Source of the DNA: Azolla caroliniana
Taxonomy: Eukaryota > Polypodiophyta
Direction of reading: 5' to 3'
DNA length: 64,000 nt
Assembly: GCA_043228905.1 (NCBI GenBank)
Contig: JBHGNT010000012.1
Location: forward strand, 7,316,001-7,380,000
Every line of letters begins with the position of its first letter. Positions within the stretch are counted from its first letter, which is position 1. The notes under the pieces were generated by a model that saw only the letters and a list, made by a program, of their open reading frames with translations, was not told the origin of the DNA and searched no databases. The position numbers and the translations under genes are program-made. This document shows, piece after piece, positions 36,134-47,843 of the stretch.

Positions 36134-37224
36134 GTAGTGGACGGTCTCTGCGTGACAAGCTGCCACTTCTTCCATAAGCCGTTTCATACCCCCTCGTTCG
36201 ACATTCAGATCCAGGGCCCTCCGGGTCTTGCTAGCGTGCACCCGACAATTCCATAGGTACACCACGTTAGCTCTAATCGCCTCGGTGAAGTCCCCGCAGT
36301 CCTTTCGGGCGTTGTCGACCGCGTCGCACCACAAGCACCGGCTCCCAACCGAATGCCTTCGGTCACGGATTTGTTCGTCGTCGTCCCTCCGTGCTTGCGC
36401 GATCTGAAGGTCCCTCACCATCTGAGTCAGCTCCTCTAGAGCTGCTCCTCCGGACGAGCTTTTGACCATGCCGGTCGAAGTCGAGCCAGTCTCGAGCCAG
36501 TCTCGAGCCAGTCTCGGGTCTCTTCCCTTCGCGCCGGTGGGGGTACCTCGACCTTCCTTGTCACAACAAAACCCGCCCCCGTCAAGCCTTTATCGACCCA
36601 CTCACACCGTTTGTCAAAACGGCCGCAGACTCTCTTTACCACGGCCCAGTCGGTTGTTAGGCCGTCATCGATCTCCAGTAGGAAGCCCACTTGCTCCCGG
36701 TCCCTTGCGTCCACCGATTTAACGAACAATAGGACACGACTCGTGTCCAGCATGGTCCGGTCCAGCGCCGAAAGTCGTGCGAAGCGTTCTTCAAACTCCC
36801 GAAGGAGCACCGACGCGTTCCTCCCCTTTTCGGGGGTCTCCACCCATTCCATGAAGTCCCGCTTCGACAGCCGAAGCGCGTCATCAAGCTTGTATTTTTC
36901 AAGGAGCCGACCTTCAAACTCTTCCCAGGTCCGACTCTCAGCCCATACCTCAAGCACCTCTGCGTGGATGCCCGACATTGCTATCTGAGGGAATCTGGCC
37001 AGTCGCCTGTCCTCCTGGATGTCCCTCATCACCATTTCAGCTGGGTAGGCCTCCAAATAGCTCGTGGCGTCCTTCCCACCGAACTGGCCTATCGTGCCAA
37101 CGACCGCTTCAATAGCCCTATCGAGGGCGCATGTGCCTTCGCGCGCACTAACTATCCGATCCACAGCCGAAGCCATGGCTTTTGCAAGATCCGACCCTCT
37201 CATCTTTCTATTCCTCTGCCGCAT
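36134..37224 (-). pseudogene. Gag of the TGTCG-LTR family, C-terminally truncated
   Basis: Opens MRQRNRKMRGSDLAKAM, then a capsid-like region with TSYLEAYPAEMVMRDI, WEEFEGRLLEKYKLDDA and LLFVKSVDARDREQ (about residues 50-190). A frame change near 36450 leads to a cysteine motif CLWCDAVDNARKDC. It resembles the retrotransposon gag family of plant Ty3 elements; I recognise the layout but cannot name the lineage. The protein ends abruptly where Gypsy-B sequence resumes. Confidence 0.72.
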
Positions 37225-37938
37225 GTTCACGTCAAGTTCACCAAATATGTCGCGTTGTTACTCGCGTGTGTGGAGAACGAGGCGGGACCACCGGGGCCTC
37301 GGACCGAGAAATAACCAAATGAAGGGAGGGGAAGGACGCTTACGATGTAATTTACACGCGCACAGACCTACAGAATCACAGGAATTGCAATTAGCTACAG
37401 AACGCCAGATGGAGACAGAATGAATGTTTATGTATATATATATATATCAAGGTGTTACAACCGGCAAGCTAGCGAGTGATGGGCTCTGACGCCTACGCAC
37501 ACACACACACACAAACAGAACGTGAGATGGAGGCTTTGCCGGGAGCACTCGGGCGTCCTGCGGAACAGAGTGAGCCTCCCGAAACCTGCACAGAATGATT
37601 ATGGAGACTACAAAGGAGAGGAGAAGCGCTCGGTTCCAGTCCGGCAGCACTTCGTCCTCCACAAAAAAAAACGCGATATATTTTTCAATACCTCTCCCTC
37701 TCTTTTATAGCCTAAGGAGAGAGGTCGTTACCACCCGTTACATCATGTTTATTCCTTGTCCTTTCGGACAGGGATACGCCTCGATTCTCTCCCTACTGAA
37801 TGCGTGCTACCTAGGATTTCGCCTCAGGCGACTTGTACCTACCTACGTACTATACAACAAAACTTGTGCCCATGTGTAAGGGCCGGTTTACGCACGTTAT
37901 ATACCCGTTTCCGCCTAGGGACGATTTTCTCCACGACA
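36134..37938 (-). mobile_element. LTR plus gag fragment of a second retroelement family (TGTCG-LTR)
   Basis: On the minus strand an LTR runs 37938-37248 (691 bp, starts tgtcgtgg, ends gcgaca, TATA-like ctataaaag near 37685). It is followed by a leader and a gag reading frame at 37230-36436 (ATG at 37224). Gag continues at 36469-about 36134 with CLWCDAVDNARKDC and an NVERGGMKRLMEE segment. There is no pol and no second LTR. The right flank starts acgt (37939-37942) and an acgt also lies at 36130-36133, a possible 4-bp target duplication. The left border is therefore tentative. The same LTR family recurs as a solo LTR at 50317. Confidence 0.78.
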
Positions 37939-37942
37939 ACGT

Positions 37943-40900
37943 TAACCATGGAGAAGCTGCTGCAACTAGTCCCACGCTTCTGCCAGACCATGGAAGAACG
38001 GGTGACGGGCATACCCGGGGTGAGCGTCGTTACGAACCTCACGGACGTTAGCGACGAACCATCTGTAGTGGATCACCACAACCCGGCTATTACATTGATA
38101 TTACGCGGACAGGAAATCCCAGGATGCGTAATCGATGGCGGCTCAAGCGTTAATGTAATTAGCGCCAAAACATGCGAGTAGTTAGGCATTTCAGAATGGG
38201 AGGCTTGCCCATTCTGGCTCCGTATGGCAGATACCCGCTCAGTACGACCATTGGGGTTGATACACAAGATAGGCATTATCGTGGGAGGACATCGCTTCGA
38301 CATCTCGACGGTAGTCCTCGCCCTGGATGCCCCAGGGGCATACCCTATGCTATTGGGCAGACCGTGGCTTCGGGCAGCAAATATCAAGCAAAGCTGGCAA
38401 CACAAGTGTATCAGTTTCCGACACGGATGCACCAAGGTTCGCGTACCTACGGAGGGAAGCGCGACACAATCCAAGGGTATAACACCATTATACGCGGAAG
38501 ATATAAATATGGTGGTTGGGGTGGAGGATGCAGAATTAGAGGCATACCTAGACGAGCACCCTCAGATTATTCCATTGTTCGAAATCGACGTCATCGCAAC
38601 CGCGGGAGAATATGCCACGACCACTATTCTCCACGACAAGGCTTACGAACCAAATCCAGAGTCAATATTGGAACTAAGCAGAGCGCGGGCAACATTCGAG
38701 AGGGAAATGGAAATTTCACGGTGAGTCACCGCCTCCGCCCTAGAAGAAGTAAATGTGGGTATGACGTCAGAACCCCGTCTTCTCTCCATCACAAAGGAAT
38801 TAAGGCCGGACCAGAGAGATGCGATGATCGAACTACTCAAGAAATATAAAGATGTGTTCTTCTAGGCTCACGAGGACATGAAGGGGTTAGATCCGAAGTT
38901 CTACCAACATAGGATCAATTTAGCAACCGACGCAAAACCCGTCCAACAGCACCGCTATTGCATGAACCCAAACTACGCGACCCACGTAAAAGAAGAAATT
39001 GACAAACTCCTTAAAGCGGGATTCATACGGCCAGTTAAACAAGCCACATGGTTAAGTTCGATAATAGTCATTCCAAAGAAAAACGACAAAATACGTGTAT
39101 GCGTGGATTACCGAAAATTAAACATCGTAACCATTACGGACGCATTCCCTTTACCATTCACCGATAGCGTACTAGACGTCGTCGCAGGACATGACATGTA
39201 CAATTTTTTAGATGGCTTCAATGGGTATAACCAAGTACGCATGCATCCCGATGACCAAGAGAAGACGACGTTTGTCACGGACCAGGGAGTCTATGTGGCA
39301 GTCGTCATGATGTTCGGGCTAAAGACGGCATCGGCGACATTTCAACGGACAATTACAGAGATCTTTGGGGAATATATTCCGGCATTCATGCAAGTTTTTT
39401 TAGACAACTTTGCAGTATATGGGAAAACAATCGACCATTTTACGCATTTGCAATTGTGCCTGGAACGTTGCCGCACCGCACGCTTAAGCCTGAATCCCGC
39501 GAAATGTGCCTTCGGCGTGACCAGCGAGACTCTCCTAGGCCATATAGTCAGTAAGGATGGAATAACGGTCAATCCGAACAGGATCTCCGCGATTACGCAA
39601 GCCAAAATTCTGACAAACACGAAATCACTCAGCCAGTTTTTAGGACAAATACGATGGCATAGTCGGATGATACGATACTTGGCGGACTTTGCCACGCCGT
39701 TACATGTTGCCATGCATCGGACTCCCTTCCAATGGACCACAACGGAGGACAAGGCCTATGAGGCGCTTAAGATAATGCTCACACAGGCACCCGTCGTACA
39801 ACCACCAGTTTGGGCGAAGCCATTCCACGTGTTCGTAGACGCCTTAGACATAGCAATAGGAAGTGCGCTAATGCAGCTCACCAAACCAAATTGGTATCGT
39901 CCAGTGTACTACGCTAGTCGCAAATTATCAACAGCAAAGCGTAACTATTCCACAACGGAGTGGGAGGCGTTAGGGATGATCTATAACATCAATAAATTCC
40001 AGCATTATCTGTTGGGGAGGAAATTCACGTCCACGTGGATCATTCTGCACTTATGTATTTGGTGGAGAAACAAGCACTGACGGGGAAATTGGCGCGATGG
40101 ATGTTGCTGCTTCAAGAATTTGATTTTGTAATTCAGCACTGCCCGGGGACGCAACACGTAGTGGCATATTTTTTGAGCAGACTCGATAATGGAGAAACAA
40201 TATAGAAGGACGACGACGACTTTCCGGACGCCGACATTCTGTGGGTCGCAGCACTAGCAGAAAGAACGGAATCGACCTTTCCGAACCGATGGCTTATGGA
40301 AATGATATACTTTTTTACTACGGGACGGCCTCCACCACAATTACGCACGGACAAGAAGAAACAATTCGTCGTCCGAAGTCGTAACTTCTGCCTGGTAGAA
40401 GGAATTTTATATCACAAAGGAAGTGATGGCATTTGGCGACGCGGGGTACGTCAGAATGAGAAAGAAGCAGTCTTATGGGAGGCTCACTACGGCATGACAG
40501 GCAACCATTACGCAGGCGATGTTACAGCCTGGAAAATATGGCAGGCAGCCCTATGGTGGCCGACTACACAGAAGGACGCATACAAGTATTGCAGAAAGTG
40601 TGATTTGTGTCAATGGATGGGCCAGCCCACGAGGGCGTGAGGATGCCACACCAACCCGTATTACCGTTAGACCCCTTCCAAAAGTGGGGATTGGATTTTG
40701 TGGGCCCCTTCACACCGACGGCGGCCCGTACGAGCAAATAAATACATATTGGTAGCCACGGATTATTGCACCAAGTGGGTAGAAGCAAAGGCACTACGAG
40801 AAAATACGGCGACCGTCACAGCGAGATTCCTTTACGAGCATATCTGGTGTCGGTTCGGCTGTCCGATTGAGCTTATCAGTGACCAGGGGAGCCACTTTCT

Positions 40901-41572
40901 CAATACGGTTGTTCGAGAACTAACACATCATTATGCCGTAGTCCACAAGAAGAGTACGCCATATTATCCACATGCGAATGGGTTAGCGGAATCCACCAAC
41001 AAGACGTTGCAGACCATCTTAAAGAAAATCGTCAATGAAAATAGAACAGACTGGGATACCAAATTATAGAGTGCGTTATGGGCATACAGAACCAACTACA
41101 AAACAAGCATACAGTCAACACCGTTTCGGCTAGCGTTTGGGCTGGAGGTCGTGATGCCGGTAGAGTTTCAGATACCCAATTTACGCATTCAGGTACGGGA
41201 CCGACTATCAGAAGCCAAGTCGGAGGAGGTACGGCTCCACCAGCTACTCGAACTTGGCGAAAAACGTGTACACAACATGGTTGTGTTGGAGCTGGAACAA
41301 CGACGGCGTAAAGCGTTTGTGGATTGACATCGGAACGCACGGGAAAAGGATTTCGCGGTCGGTCGAGCGGTACTGGTTTTCCAAACCCGCATGGCCATAT
41401 GCCAAGGACGTTACGATTCCGCTGGACAAGCCCGTACTGGATAATAGGAGCAGAACAAGGCACGTTCCAACTAGGCACGCTGGCCGGGGAAATCTTACGA
41501 CAAAAGGTGAATGGGTTCCACCTTAAACCTTACTGGGGCCCTACGCCACCTAACCCATTCACCGTCAGATAG
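37943..41572 (+). pseudogene. Gypsy-B pol: protease, RT, RNase H, integrase
   Basis: Protease carries IDGGSSVNVIS (38130-38163) and is followed by an in-frame TAG at 38179. RT spans 38878 to about 39600 with VCVDYRKLN and FLDGFNGYNQV; the catalytic box reads VFLDNFAVYG (39395-39424), so the second Asp of the usual LDD is Asn. RNase H starts near 39820 (VFVDALDIAIG). A frameshift near 40028 moves to HVDHSALMYLV. Integrase has its H-H-C-C region at 40485-40610 (CRKCDLC) and a D-D-E core in 40698-41069 ([21 protein letters not shown]). A last frameshift near 41280 leads to the integrase C-terminus ending LGTLAGEILRQKVNGFHLKPYW, TAG at 41570. Defective. Confidence 0.9.
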
Positions 41573-42621
41573 GACAAAGCCGGAGAACCCGCGGCATAAG
41601 TGGACGGCCCCACTTGTATCATAATGTAAAAATAGGTTGTATGTAACCGTTATGAAAAAAGAAAGAAAAAAAAGAAAAAGAGAAGATAGCGACGCGATTA
41701 AAAAAGAACTGAATGCATGCACAAACTTCTAGATCAAGAACATGCGGCACCACGATGGCTCACCGCCCAATGAACCCTAGCCCACAAAATAGAAACCCAC
41801 CTCCTAACTCTCATCGCTCTCATCGCTCCCCTCCCTCACCTTCTCCTCCATCCTATCACAGAGCTCAAGCCCACCGCAACCACCAATCTCCTCCCCACGA
41901 GCCTACTCTAGCTATGCCAATCTTTATCTCTACCGCCTTACGTCGATGGCTCGTGGAGAAACGCCTGGATGGGTACATCAGGGTCGCAGAGGCACCTCCA
42001 CACCCGGATGCGTTGAACATCGCCAGAAAGCTCAATATCGACACAATCACCAACTCTTCCATCCGGAAAAAGTTGGACCTGTCATCACTAGGTGAGAGGC
42101 ATTTCAAAATCCCTCCTGCAGAGTCGCTGTAGAGATATTTCGGCCCATATTCCTCCTCCGCCAAGGCCTATAGAATGAAGCAGATCCCGGATCCCTTTTT
42201 CCGTGAAGTCGCCAAGTTCCTATTAGAGGTCGAATGCGTACACGTAAATGCATATGGGATGCCCAAGCAGAAGGCAAGTATCATTATTGATACCTTTGAA
42301 GGGCGTGCGGTCGATTGGGGAGTCATCACGGGGCCGGCGTTAAGGGTAGGCCTGCATGCGTATCAAGGAGGCAAGAAGCTCAGGCTGATCATACAATAGT
42401 ACCTGGCGGTGCTATTCCCACCTCGAGGCCTGCCGGCACCGCAACCCAGCAGATCCACGCCTCCGCCCCGATCCGCGAAGCGCAGGTTAGCGGAGTTAGT
42501 TGCCACAAAGTGGGAGGATGAACCCCAACCCACCCAGCCGGACACACGAACAATGCCGGAAGAGCAGGCAGCGCGCTCCGCGGAAGCGGCACTAGAGCCA
42601 GATGCTGAACCACGGCAGGAT

Positions 42622-42933
42622 TGTTGTGAACAAGGCCGTCAATGTGTAGGATCAAACACCATTCGATTAGGGTTGAATACCTGCGTATGATCGTTTCTGA
42701 GGTCGTGCACAGAGATGGAGAGAGAGAGAGAGAGACAGAGACAGAGAGGCACAAAAGACTCTTTATTCAATAGAAAAAGAATACAACACCCAACCTTACA
42801 AAAAGGTTACAAGGTCACTTTATATAGTGACCGACTTAGGGCAACTACCCTTTACGCTAATTACACAAAAGGCCCAAACTAGAGCTATACAAGGGATAGT
42901 GTGAATACGTCCATTATACACTTGTATTCGACA
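42622..42933 (-). repeat. Copia-B 3' LTR
   Basis: On the minus strand starts tgtcgaatac and ends cacaaca. Contains a tatataaag TATA-like box (plus-strand ctttatatagtg near 42831) and a (GA)n tract. Confidence 0.95.
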
Positions 42934-43126
42934 CTCCCCCGTAATGGGCGTATACATGGGTTATCTAAGATTACAGGTATGAACCTAGGTTCTCGGACAT
43001 ATCCGTTTTGTTCGAGTCGGCAGGGTCCGAAGGCAGAAGACCGGACTGGTCGGGTCGGAAGAGTTGAAGCCGATCATTAAGGAACTGATGTCGGTTGTCC
43101 GAAACCATCCTGCGCTGTGTCCGGCT

Positions 43127-46100
43127 CTAACCGGACTGGTTTGTCGTTACGCCCATCTGATGCCGAAGGGACCGAAAGCGGTCTGCCGAAAGACACTTGG
43201 TCATTCCATCTGCGACATTGTCGGTTGTGGATATTTTCTCTAGACCGATTTTCCCTGAAATGACGCAGTCCCGAACGAAGTGATACCGAACGTCGATATG
43301 TTTGGAGGCGTTGTGGTGAACCGGATTTCTCGACAAGGCAACAGCACCTTGACTGTCGCTATAAACAACTGGGGCCGAGTCATGGTCGACTTGTCGGAAC
43401 GTGTGCGCCAGCCGGCCGAGCCACAAAGCTTCTTTTGCAGCGTCGGACGCAGCTACATATTCTGCTTCGGTCGTTGAGGTCGCTGTGCACTCCTGAAGTT
43501 TCGACTTCCACGAAATTGCTCCATTGCCGAATTTGAAGCAGTATCCAGTTGTTGATTTCCGACTGTCTATACAGCCGGCGAAGTCCGAGTCGGTGTAACC
43601 GACTACGCATGAGGTTGAGTTCGGGCCGAAAAGAATGCCGTGATCTTTTGTGCCAGCCAGATATTTGAACACATGCTTGACTGCGTTCCAATGCGATCGG
43701 CCAGGATTGTGCATAAATCTGCTAACGACTCCTACGGCATGAGAGATATCAGGCCGTGTCGCGACCATCAGGTACATAAGGGAGCCGACTGCCGGTGCAT
43801 ACGGTACCGACTTCATATCTTCCCCCTCCGGACCGGATGTCGGGCAGTCTCGCTGAGAGAGCCGAAGATTCATGGGGAGCGGGGTTGAAGCAGATTTGGC
43901 TGATTGCATGTTGAAGCGTTCCAAGACACGTCCAATATAGTCGGTCTGAGACAAAAAAAGATGTCGTTTATCGTGATGCCGACTAATCTTCATGCCAAGG
44001 ATGTGTCGTGCCGGACCGAGGTCCTTCATGGCAAACTTCAACCGCAGTTGCCGAATGAGATCGGCAAGTTCGCCCGCGTGGCGTCCAGAAATTAGCATGT
44101 CGCCCACGTAAATGATGAGGAAGATGGGTGATCCATCTTGAGCTGTGTTGGTAAAAAGACAATGGTCCTCATCGCTTTTTGAGAAGCCGATCGATTGGAT
44201 GAAGTCGTCGAACTTCTTGTACCATTGTCGCGGTGCCTGTTTGAGGCCGTATAGACTCTTCCTGAGTCGGCAGACTAGATGTTCTTGGCCAGTTGCCACG
44301 AAGCCTTTTGGCTGCTCCATATAAATTTCCTCTTCAAGATCACCATGGAGGAAGGCTGTTTTGACATCTAGCTGAATCAGCTCCAGGTTGTCGGCTGCCA
44401 CTACGCCGAGTAGAAAACGAAGGGTTGTCATTTTCACCACTGGTGAGAAAATCTCGTCGAAGTCGACGCCATATTCTTGTCGGAAGCCCTTCGCAACCAA
44501 TCTGGCCTTGTACTTTGGGGTGGGCGAATCAGACGTCTCTTTTAGTCGATAAACCCACTTGCAAGGAAGAGCACGTCGATTCTTAGGTAGTTCGACCAGA
44601 TCCCAAGTCTTGTTTGCCCGAATGGAGTGCATTTCCGACTCCATCGCCAGATGCCAGGTGGCGGAATCGACAGATGTCGATGCTTCTTCGTAAGACGTCG
44701 GTTCGCCGGCGTCGGTGAAGAAAATTCCAGGAGAATACCTCTCCGGAGGTTGCGACAGTCTCTCGGATCGTCGAGGAATGATTGGACTGGTCGCATCGGG
44801 TATCGAGGTCGGATGGTCCGAAAGCGAATCATTCGGCTGTACCGAGTCAGAGTTGTCTGAGTCGGTAGTGTAAGGTTCAGCTACCCGTGAAGCTGACCGT
44901 GTGTTAAGAGCGGGGCCTTCTTGAAGGGTCGGCACATCGGAAAATGTTACCCTTCGGACTTCGATCGGTGTTTCGACTGATGGAATCATAGCCGACTCGT
45001 TGAACACAACGTCCGAACTTCGAACGATTTGTCTGCGTTCGGGGTCCCAGAGTCGGTATCCCATTTCGCCGTCTGTTCCATATCCAAGGAAAATGCATTT
45101 CCTGGACCGAGGTGCAAGTTTTCGGCGATCATCTTTCGGAATAAGGGCGTACGCCTCGCATCCGAAGATCCTCAGCTTGTCGTAATTCGGCTTACTGCCG
45201 ATCCATAGTTCCTGAGGAATTTGAAGTCCTAGAGGTCTGCTTGGCGACATATTGATTATGTGTACTGCCGTGAGTAGAGCCTCTGCCCAGAAGCCATCCG
45301 ACAGTCCGGAGTGTTGGAGCATGGAAACGATCCGTTCTTGGATTGTCCGATTCATGCGTTCTGCAATCCCGTTTTGCTCCGGACTATGTGGTGCCGTAAA
45401 TTCACGTCGGATGCCGCGTTGTCGGCAGAATTTGACGAATTCTTCTGATTTGAACTCTCCCCCATTGTCGGTCCGAAAGCATTTCAGTTTTCGGTCGGTT
45501 TGATTTTCTACCATAGCGAGCCAATCGGAGAAGATCGAGAAGACACGATCTTTGGTGCGAATTGGATAAGCCCACACCTTTCGAGTCGAATCGTCAATAA
45601 AACTGACGAAGTAAGAGGCACCACCGAGAGACTGATGCGGCATTGGGCCACAGACGTCCGAGTGGACTAAATCGAGAGGTCTCATTTCTCTTGGTGCTGA
45701 TGTCGGGTGTGATGCGGCTGCTTGTTTGCCATACTGGCAATGTTCGCAGAATTGATGGTCCGAGAAGGAGAGTTTAGGGATGTATCCGGCTCTAGATAGG
45801 TGCGTGATGCCGGCCTTGCTGAGCTGTCCTAATCTTCTGTGCCATAGTGATGACACGGGAATATCCACCAAAAACAGGTTACCCTCTCTGAGCGTAACAT
45901 GTAACGGATACAGTGAGTGTATCTTGGGTCCTCTAGCAAGCAGGAGGTTCCCCCTGTGGAGTGTCCACCCTCCCGAAGAAAAACCGGCACGAATGCCGTC
46001 TTCATCTAGTTGTCGGACTGAGATCAATGGCCTTGAGAGCTCGGGTACATGTCGGACATTGTGAAGTACAAGTGTAGAGCCACCTGCAAGGTTGAGCTCT

Positions 46101-47161
46101 ACTGTGTCGATTCCAATGATGTCACAGTGTTGCGAGTTGCCGACTCGAACTGAGTCGGAGTGACGGATCGTATATTGCCGAAATTGGGATCGATGAGGAG
46201 TCACGTGAAATGACGCGCCCGAATCTAAGAGCCATGTGCTCGATTCTTCAGTCGTGAGCAGAACTTCTGATCCGACTGGATTTTCGATTGATAGTATATT
46301 CGGGTCGTTTGGTAGCACATCAGCTGAGAAGCTGACGTAGTTGATCTCCTCATGCCGGCCACTCTTCTTGTCTGTTTTCTGAGACTTGTCGTTCTTGTTC
46401 TTGAGTGCGCGGCAGTCGGCTTTGATGTGTCCGGGTTTCTTGCAATAGTTGCAGATTTGATTATCCCGTGACTGGCTCCGTCTTCGCTGATTGTTCGGCT
46501 GCCGTGAGGAATCTCTTCCTCGTATGTTCGATCGGTCTGTCGAACCTTGTACTACATAAGCGTCGTCTGTTGAGTCTTTGGCGAAAGACTTTCTCCAAGC
46601 TGCTTCGGTCAGGATTGCGCTCGTGACTTCGGAGTATTTAACAGCCGTGGTTGACGCGTTGCACACGGTTGTGACGAAAGTTTCCCATGATGAGGGAAGG
46701 CTGCTCATGAGTATCATTGCTCTGAGTTCATCCTCGATTGCCGTCCCCTGAGATGAGATTTGGGAGCTTATGCTTTCGTACTCATTGAGATGTGCTTGAA
46801 CCGAATCGGATTCTTTCATCCGCAAGTTGTAGAGGCGCCGGATCAGAAACATCTTCGTTGCGGCGACCTTCTTTTCGTAGGTGTCCGACAGTGTTTTCCA
46901 CAGTTCGAATGCTGTCGTACACGATTGCACCGTAAAGTATACCGATTCCGATAGGTGCATCCAAATCGTGGCGCGGACGATTCTGTCCAGCTTCTGCCAC
47001 TCAATTGGTTTGTATCCTTCTGGAGGTTCTTCATTTTCGATGGGATCGATTTGCCCCTTGACTATGAGATAGTCCTGCATTTGCTCCTTCCAGAAGTTGA
47101 AGTTCGATCCATCGAACTTTCGTAGACTCATTTCTGACGAGCCGGATGTGGATGCCATCAA
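43127..47161 (-). CDS. Copia-B gag-pol polyprotein, intact ORF with altered RT active site
   Basis: 1344 residues, no stop or shift. Gag 1-250 ends in the zinc knuckle CNYCKKPGHIKADC (237-250). Protease has LLDSGAS (Asp 313). Integrase has the H-H-C-C region (about 441-475: H441, H454, C472, C475) and D-D-E core (FIDDST 522-527, TDNGGEF 564-570, E601). RT follows from about 850 with LVAKGF, LDVKTAFLHGDL and YGLKQAPRQW. Its catalytic box at 1018-1021 reads YVGD (codon GGC at 44104-44102) where Copia RTs have YVDD. RNase H follows with GYTDSDFAG, EAEY, YSDSQGA. Order protease-integrase-RT-RNase H defines Copia. The length is normal for a complete element. With Gly in place of a metal-binding Asp, RT activity is doubtful. 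Confidence 0.96.
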   Translation of the reverse strand: MMASTSGSSEMSLRKFDGSNFNFWKEQMQDYLIVKGQIDPIENEEPPEGYKPIEWQKLDRIVRATIWMHLSESVYFTVQSCTTAFELWKTLSDTYEKKVAATKMFLIRRLYNLRMKESDSVQAHLNEYESISSQISSQGTAIEDELRAMILMSSLPSSWETFVTTVCNASTTAVKYSEVTSAILTEAAWRKSFAKDSTDDAYVVQGSTDRSNIRGRDSSRQPNNQRRRSQSRDNQICNYCKKPGHIKADCRALKNKNDKSQKTDKKSGRHEEINYVSFSADVLPNDPNILSIENPVGSEVLLTTEESSTWLLDSGASFHVTPHRSQFRQYTIRHSDSVRVGNSQHCDIIGIDTVELNLAGGSTLVLHNVRHVPELSRPLISVRQLDEDGIRAGFSSGGWTLHRGNLLLARGPKIHSLYPLHVTLREGNLFLVDIPVSSLWHRRLGQLSKAGITHLSRAGYIPKLSFSDHQFCEHCQYGKQAAASHPTSAPREMRPLDLVHSDVCGPMPHQSLGGASYFVSFIDDSTRKVWAYPIRTKDRVFSIFSDWLAMVENQTDRKLKCFRTDNGGEFKSEEFVKFCRQRGIRREFTAPHSPEQNGIAERMNRTIQERIVSMLQHSGLSDGFWAEALLTAVHIINMSPSRPLGLQIPQELWIGSKPNYDKLRIFGCEAYALIPKDDRRKLAPRSRKCIFLGYGTDGEMGYRLWDPERRQIVRSSDVVFNESAMIPSVETPIEVRRVTFSDVPTLQEGPALNTRSASRVAEPYTTDSDNSDSVQPNDSLSDHPTSIPDATSPIIPRRSERLSQPPERYSPGIFFTDAGEPTSYEEASTSVDSATWHLAMESEMHSIRANKTWDLVELPKNRRALPCKWVYRLKETSDSPTPKYKARLVAKGFRQEYGVDFDEIFSPVVKMTTLRFLLGVVAADNLELIQLDVKTAFLHGDLEEEIYMEQPKGFVATGQEHLVCRLRKSLYGLKQAPRQWYKKFDDFIQSIGFSKSDEDHCLFTNTAQDGSPIFLIIYVGDMLISGRHAGELADLIRQLRLKFAMKDLGPARHILGMKISRHHDKRHLFLSQTDYIGRVLERFNMQSAKSASTPLPMNLRLSQRDCPTSGPEGEDMKSVPYAPAVGSLMYLMVATRPDISHAVGVVSRFMHNPGRSHWNAVKHVFKYLAGTKDHGILFGPNSTSCVVGYTDSDFAGCIDSRKSTTGYCFKFGNGAISWKSKLQECTATSTTEAEYVAASDAAKEALWLGRLAHTFRQVDHDSAPVVYSDSQGAVALSRNPVHHNASKHIDVRYHFVRDCVISGKIGLEKISTTDNVADGMTKCLSADRFRSLRHQMGVTTNQSG

Positions 47162-47829
47162 ATTTGGTTTCGGTTGACGAAGCTCGGTTCGGAGTTGACT
47201 ATGAACCTTGTTGGAGTGCAGCCGATTGGCTCACCCGATATCGTTCTAGTCGGATTTGAACCCGAGTCGGTTCGGCTTCGGATATATGTATTGTTGAACT
47301 TGCTCGAAGTGACTCCGGTAACTTGAGGGACAGAACCGACTGGTCTTCCCGAATGTTGCCGAGTCGGAGTGAGCCCGGTTCGTTTCCGAATATATATGCC
47401 GAATACCGATTATTGAAACCGATTGTCTGGACCGATTCTGCTTCGGGTGACTGCAGCGACGAGAGAGACGGATCCAACTGATCCTCCCGAATGTCGATCA
47501 GCCGGATGAAGCACGAATTGGGGTTGTTGTCTTGAGACCGATCTGCACCGAGTGGTTACAATGAGCGGCGCGCAGCGTTTGATGACCTCTTCGGATGCCG
47601 TTTAACCGAGTGGAGCACGATCGTGTCAATGTTGCACAAGGGGACTTCACCTCGAGCAGTTACGATCACAGGGAACAGAGTACAGCCGGCTGGCTTACTC
47701 CAGGCAAAGATGATCTAACGCGATGAGATGCAAGCCTCGTTTTTCTTCTTCTCTCTTCTTCGAATGACGCAGGAAACCGAATGCTGTGCAAGCTGAGACG
47801 ACGGCCGACAGCGGATTGAAGGACCGAAT
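47162..47829 (-). other. Copia-B 5' untranslated leader
   Basis: About 670 bp between the primer site and the gag ATG on the minus strand. A 92-codon open frame at 47477-47199 has no recognisable domain and is probably spurious. Confidence 0.7.
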
Positions 47830-47841
47830 GCTCTGATACCA
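47830..47841 (-). promoter_or_regulatory. Copia-B primer-binding site
   Basis: Plus strand gctctgatacca, i.e. tggtatcagagc on the element's strand; initiator Met tRNA type, two bases inside the LTR. Confidence 0.93.
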
Positions 47842-47843
47842 GA

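Noticed and set aside
36462-37423. Several plus-strand ORFs
   Set aside because: Shadows of the GC-rich minus-strand gag, which has the real domain and cysteine motif.
38172-38849. 225-codon plus-strand ORF
   Set aside because: Alternative frame of Gypsy-B protease; Arg/Gly-rich shadow.
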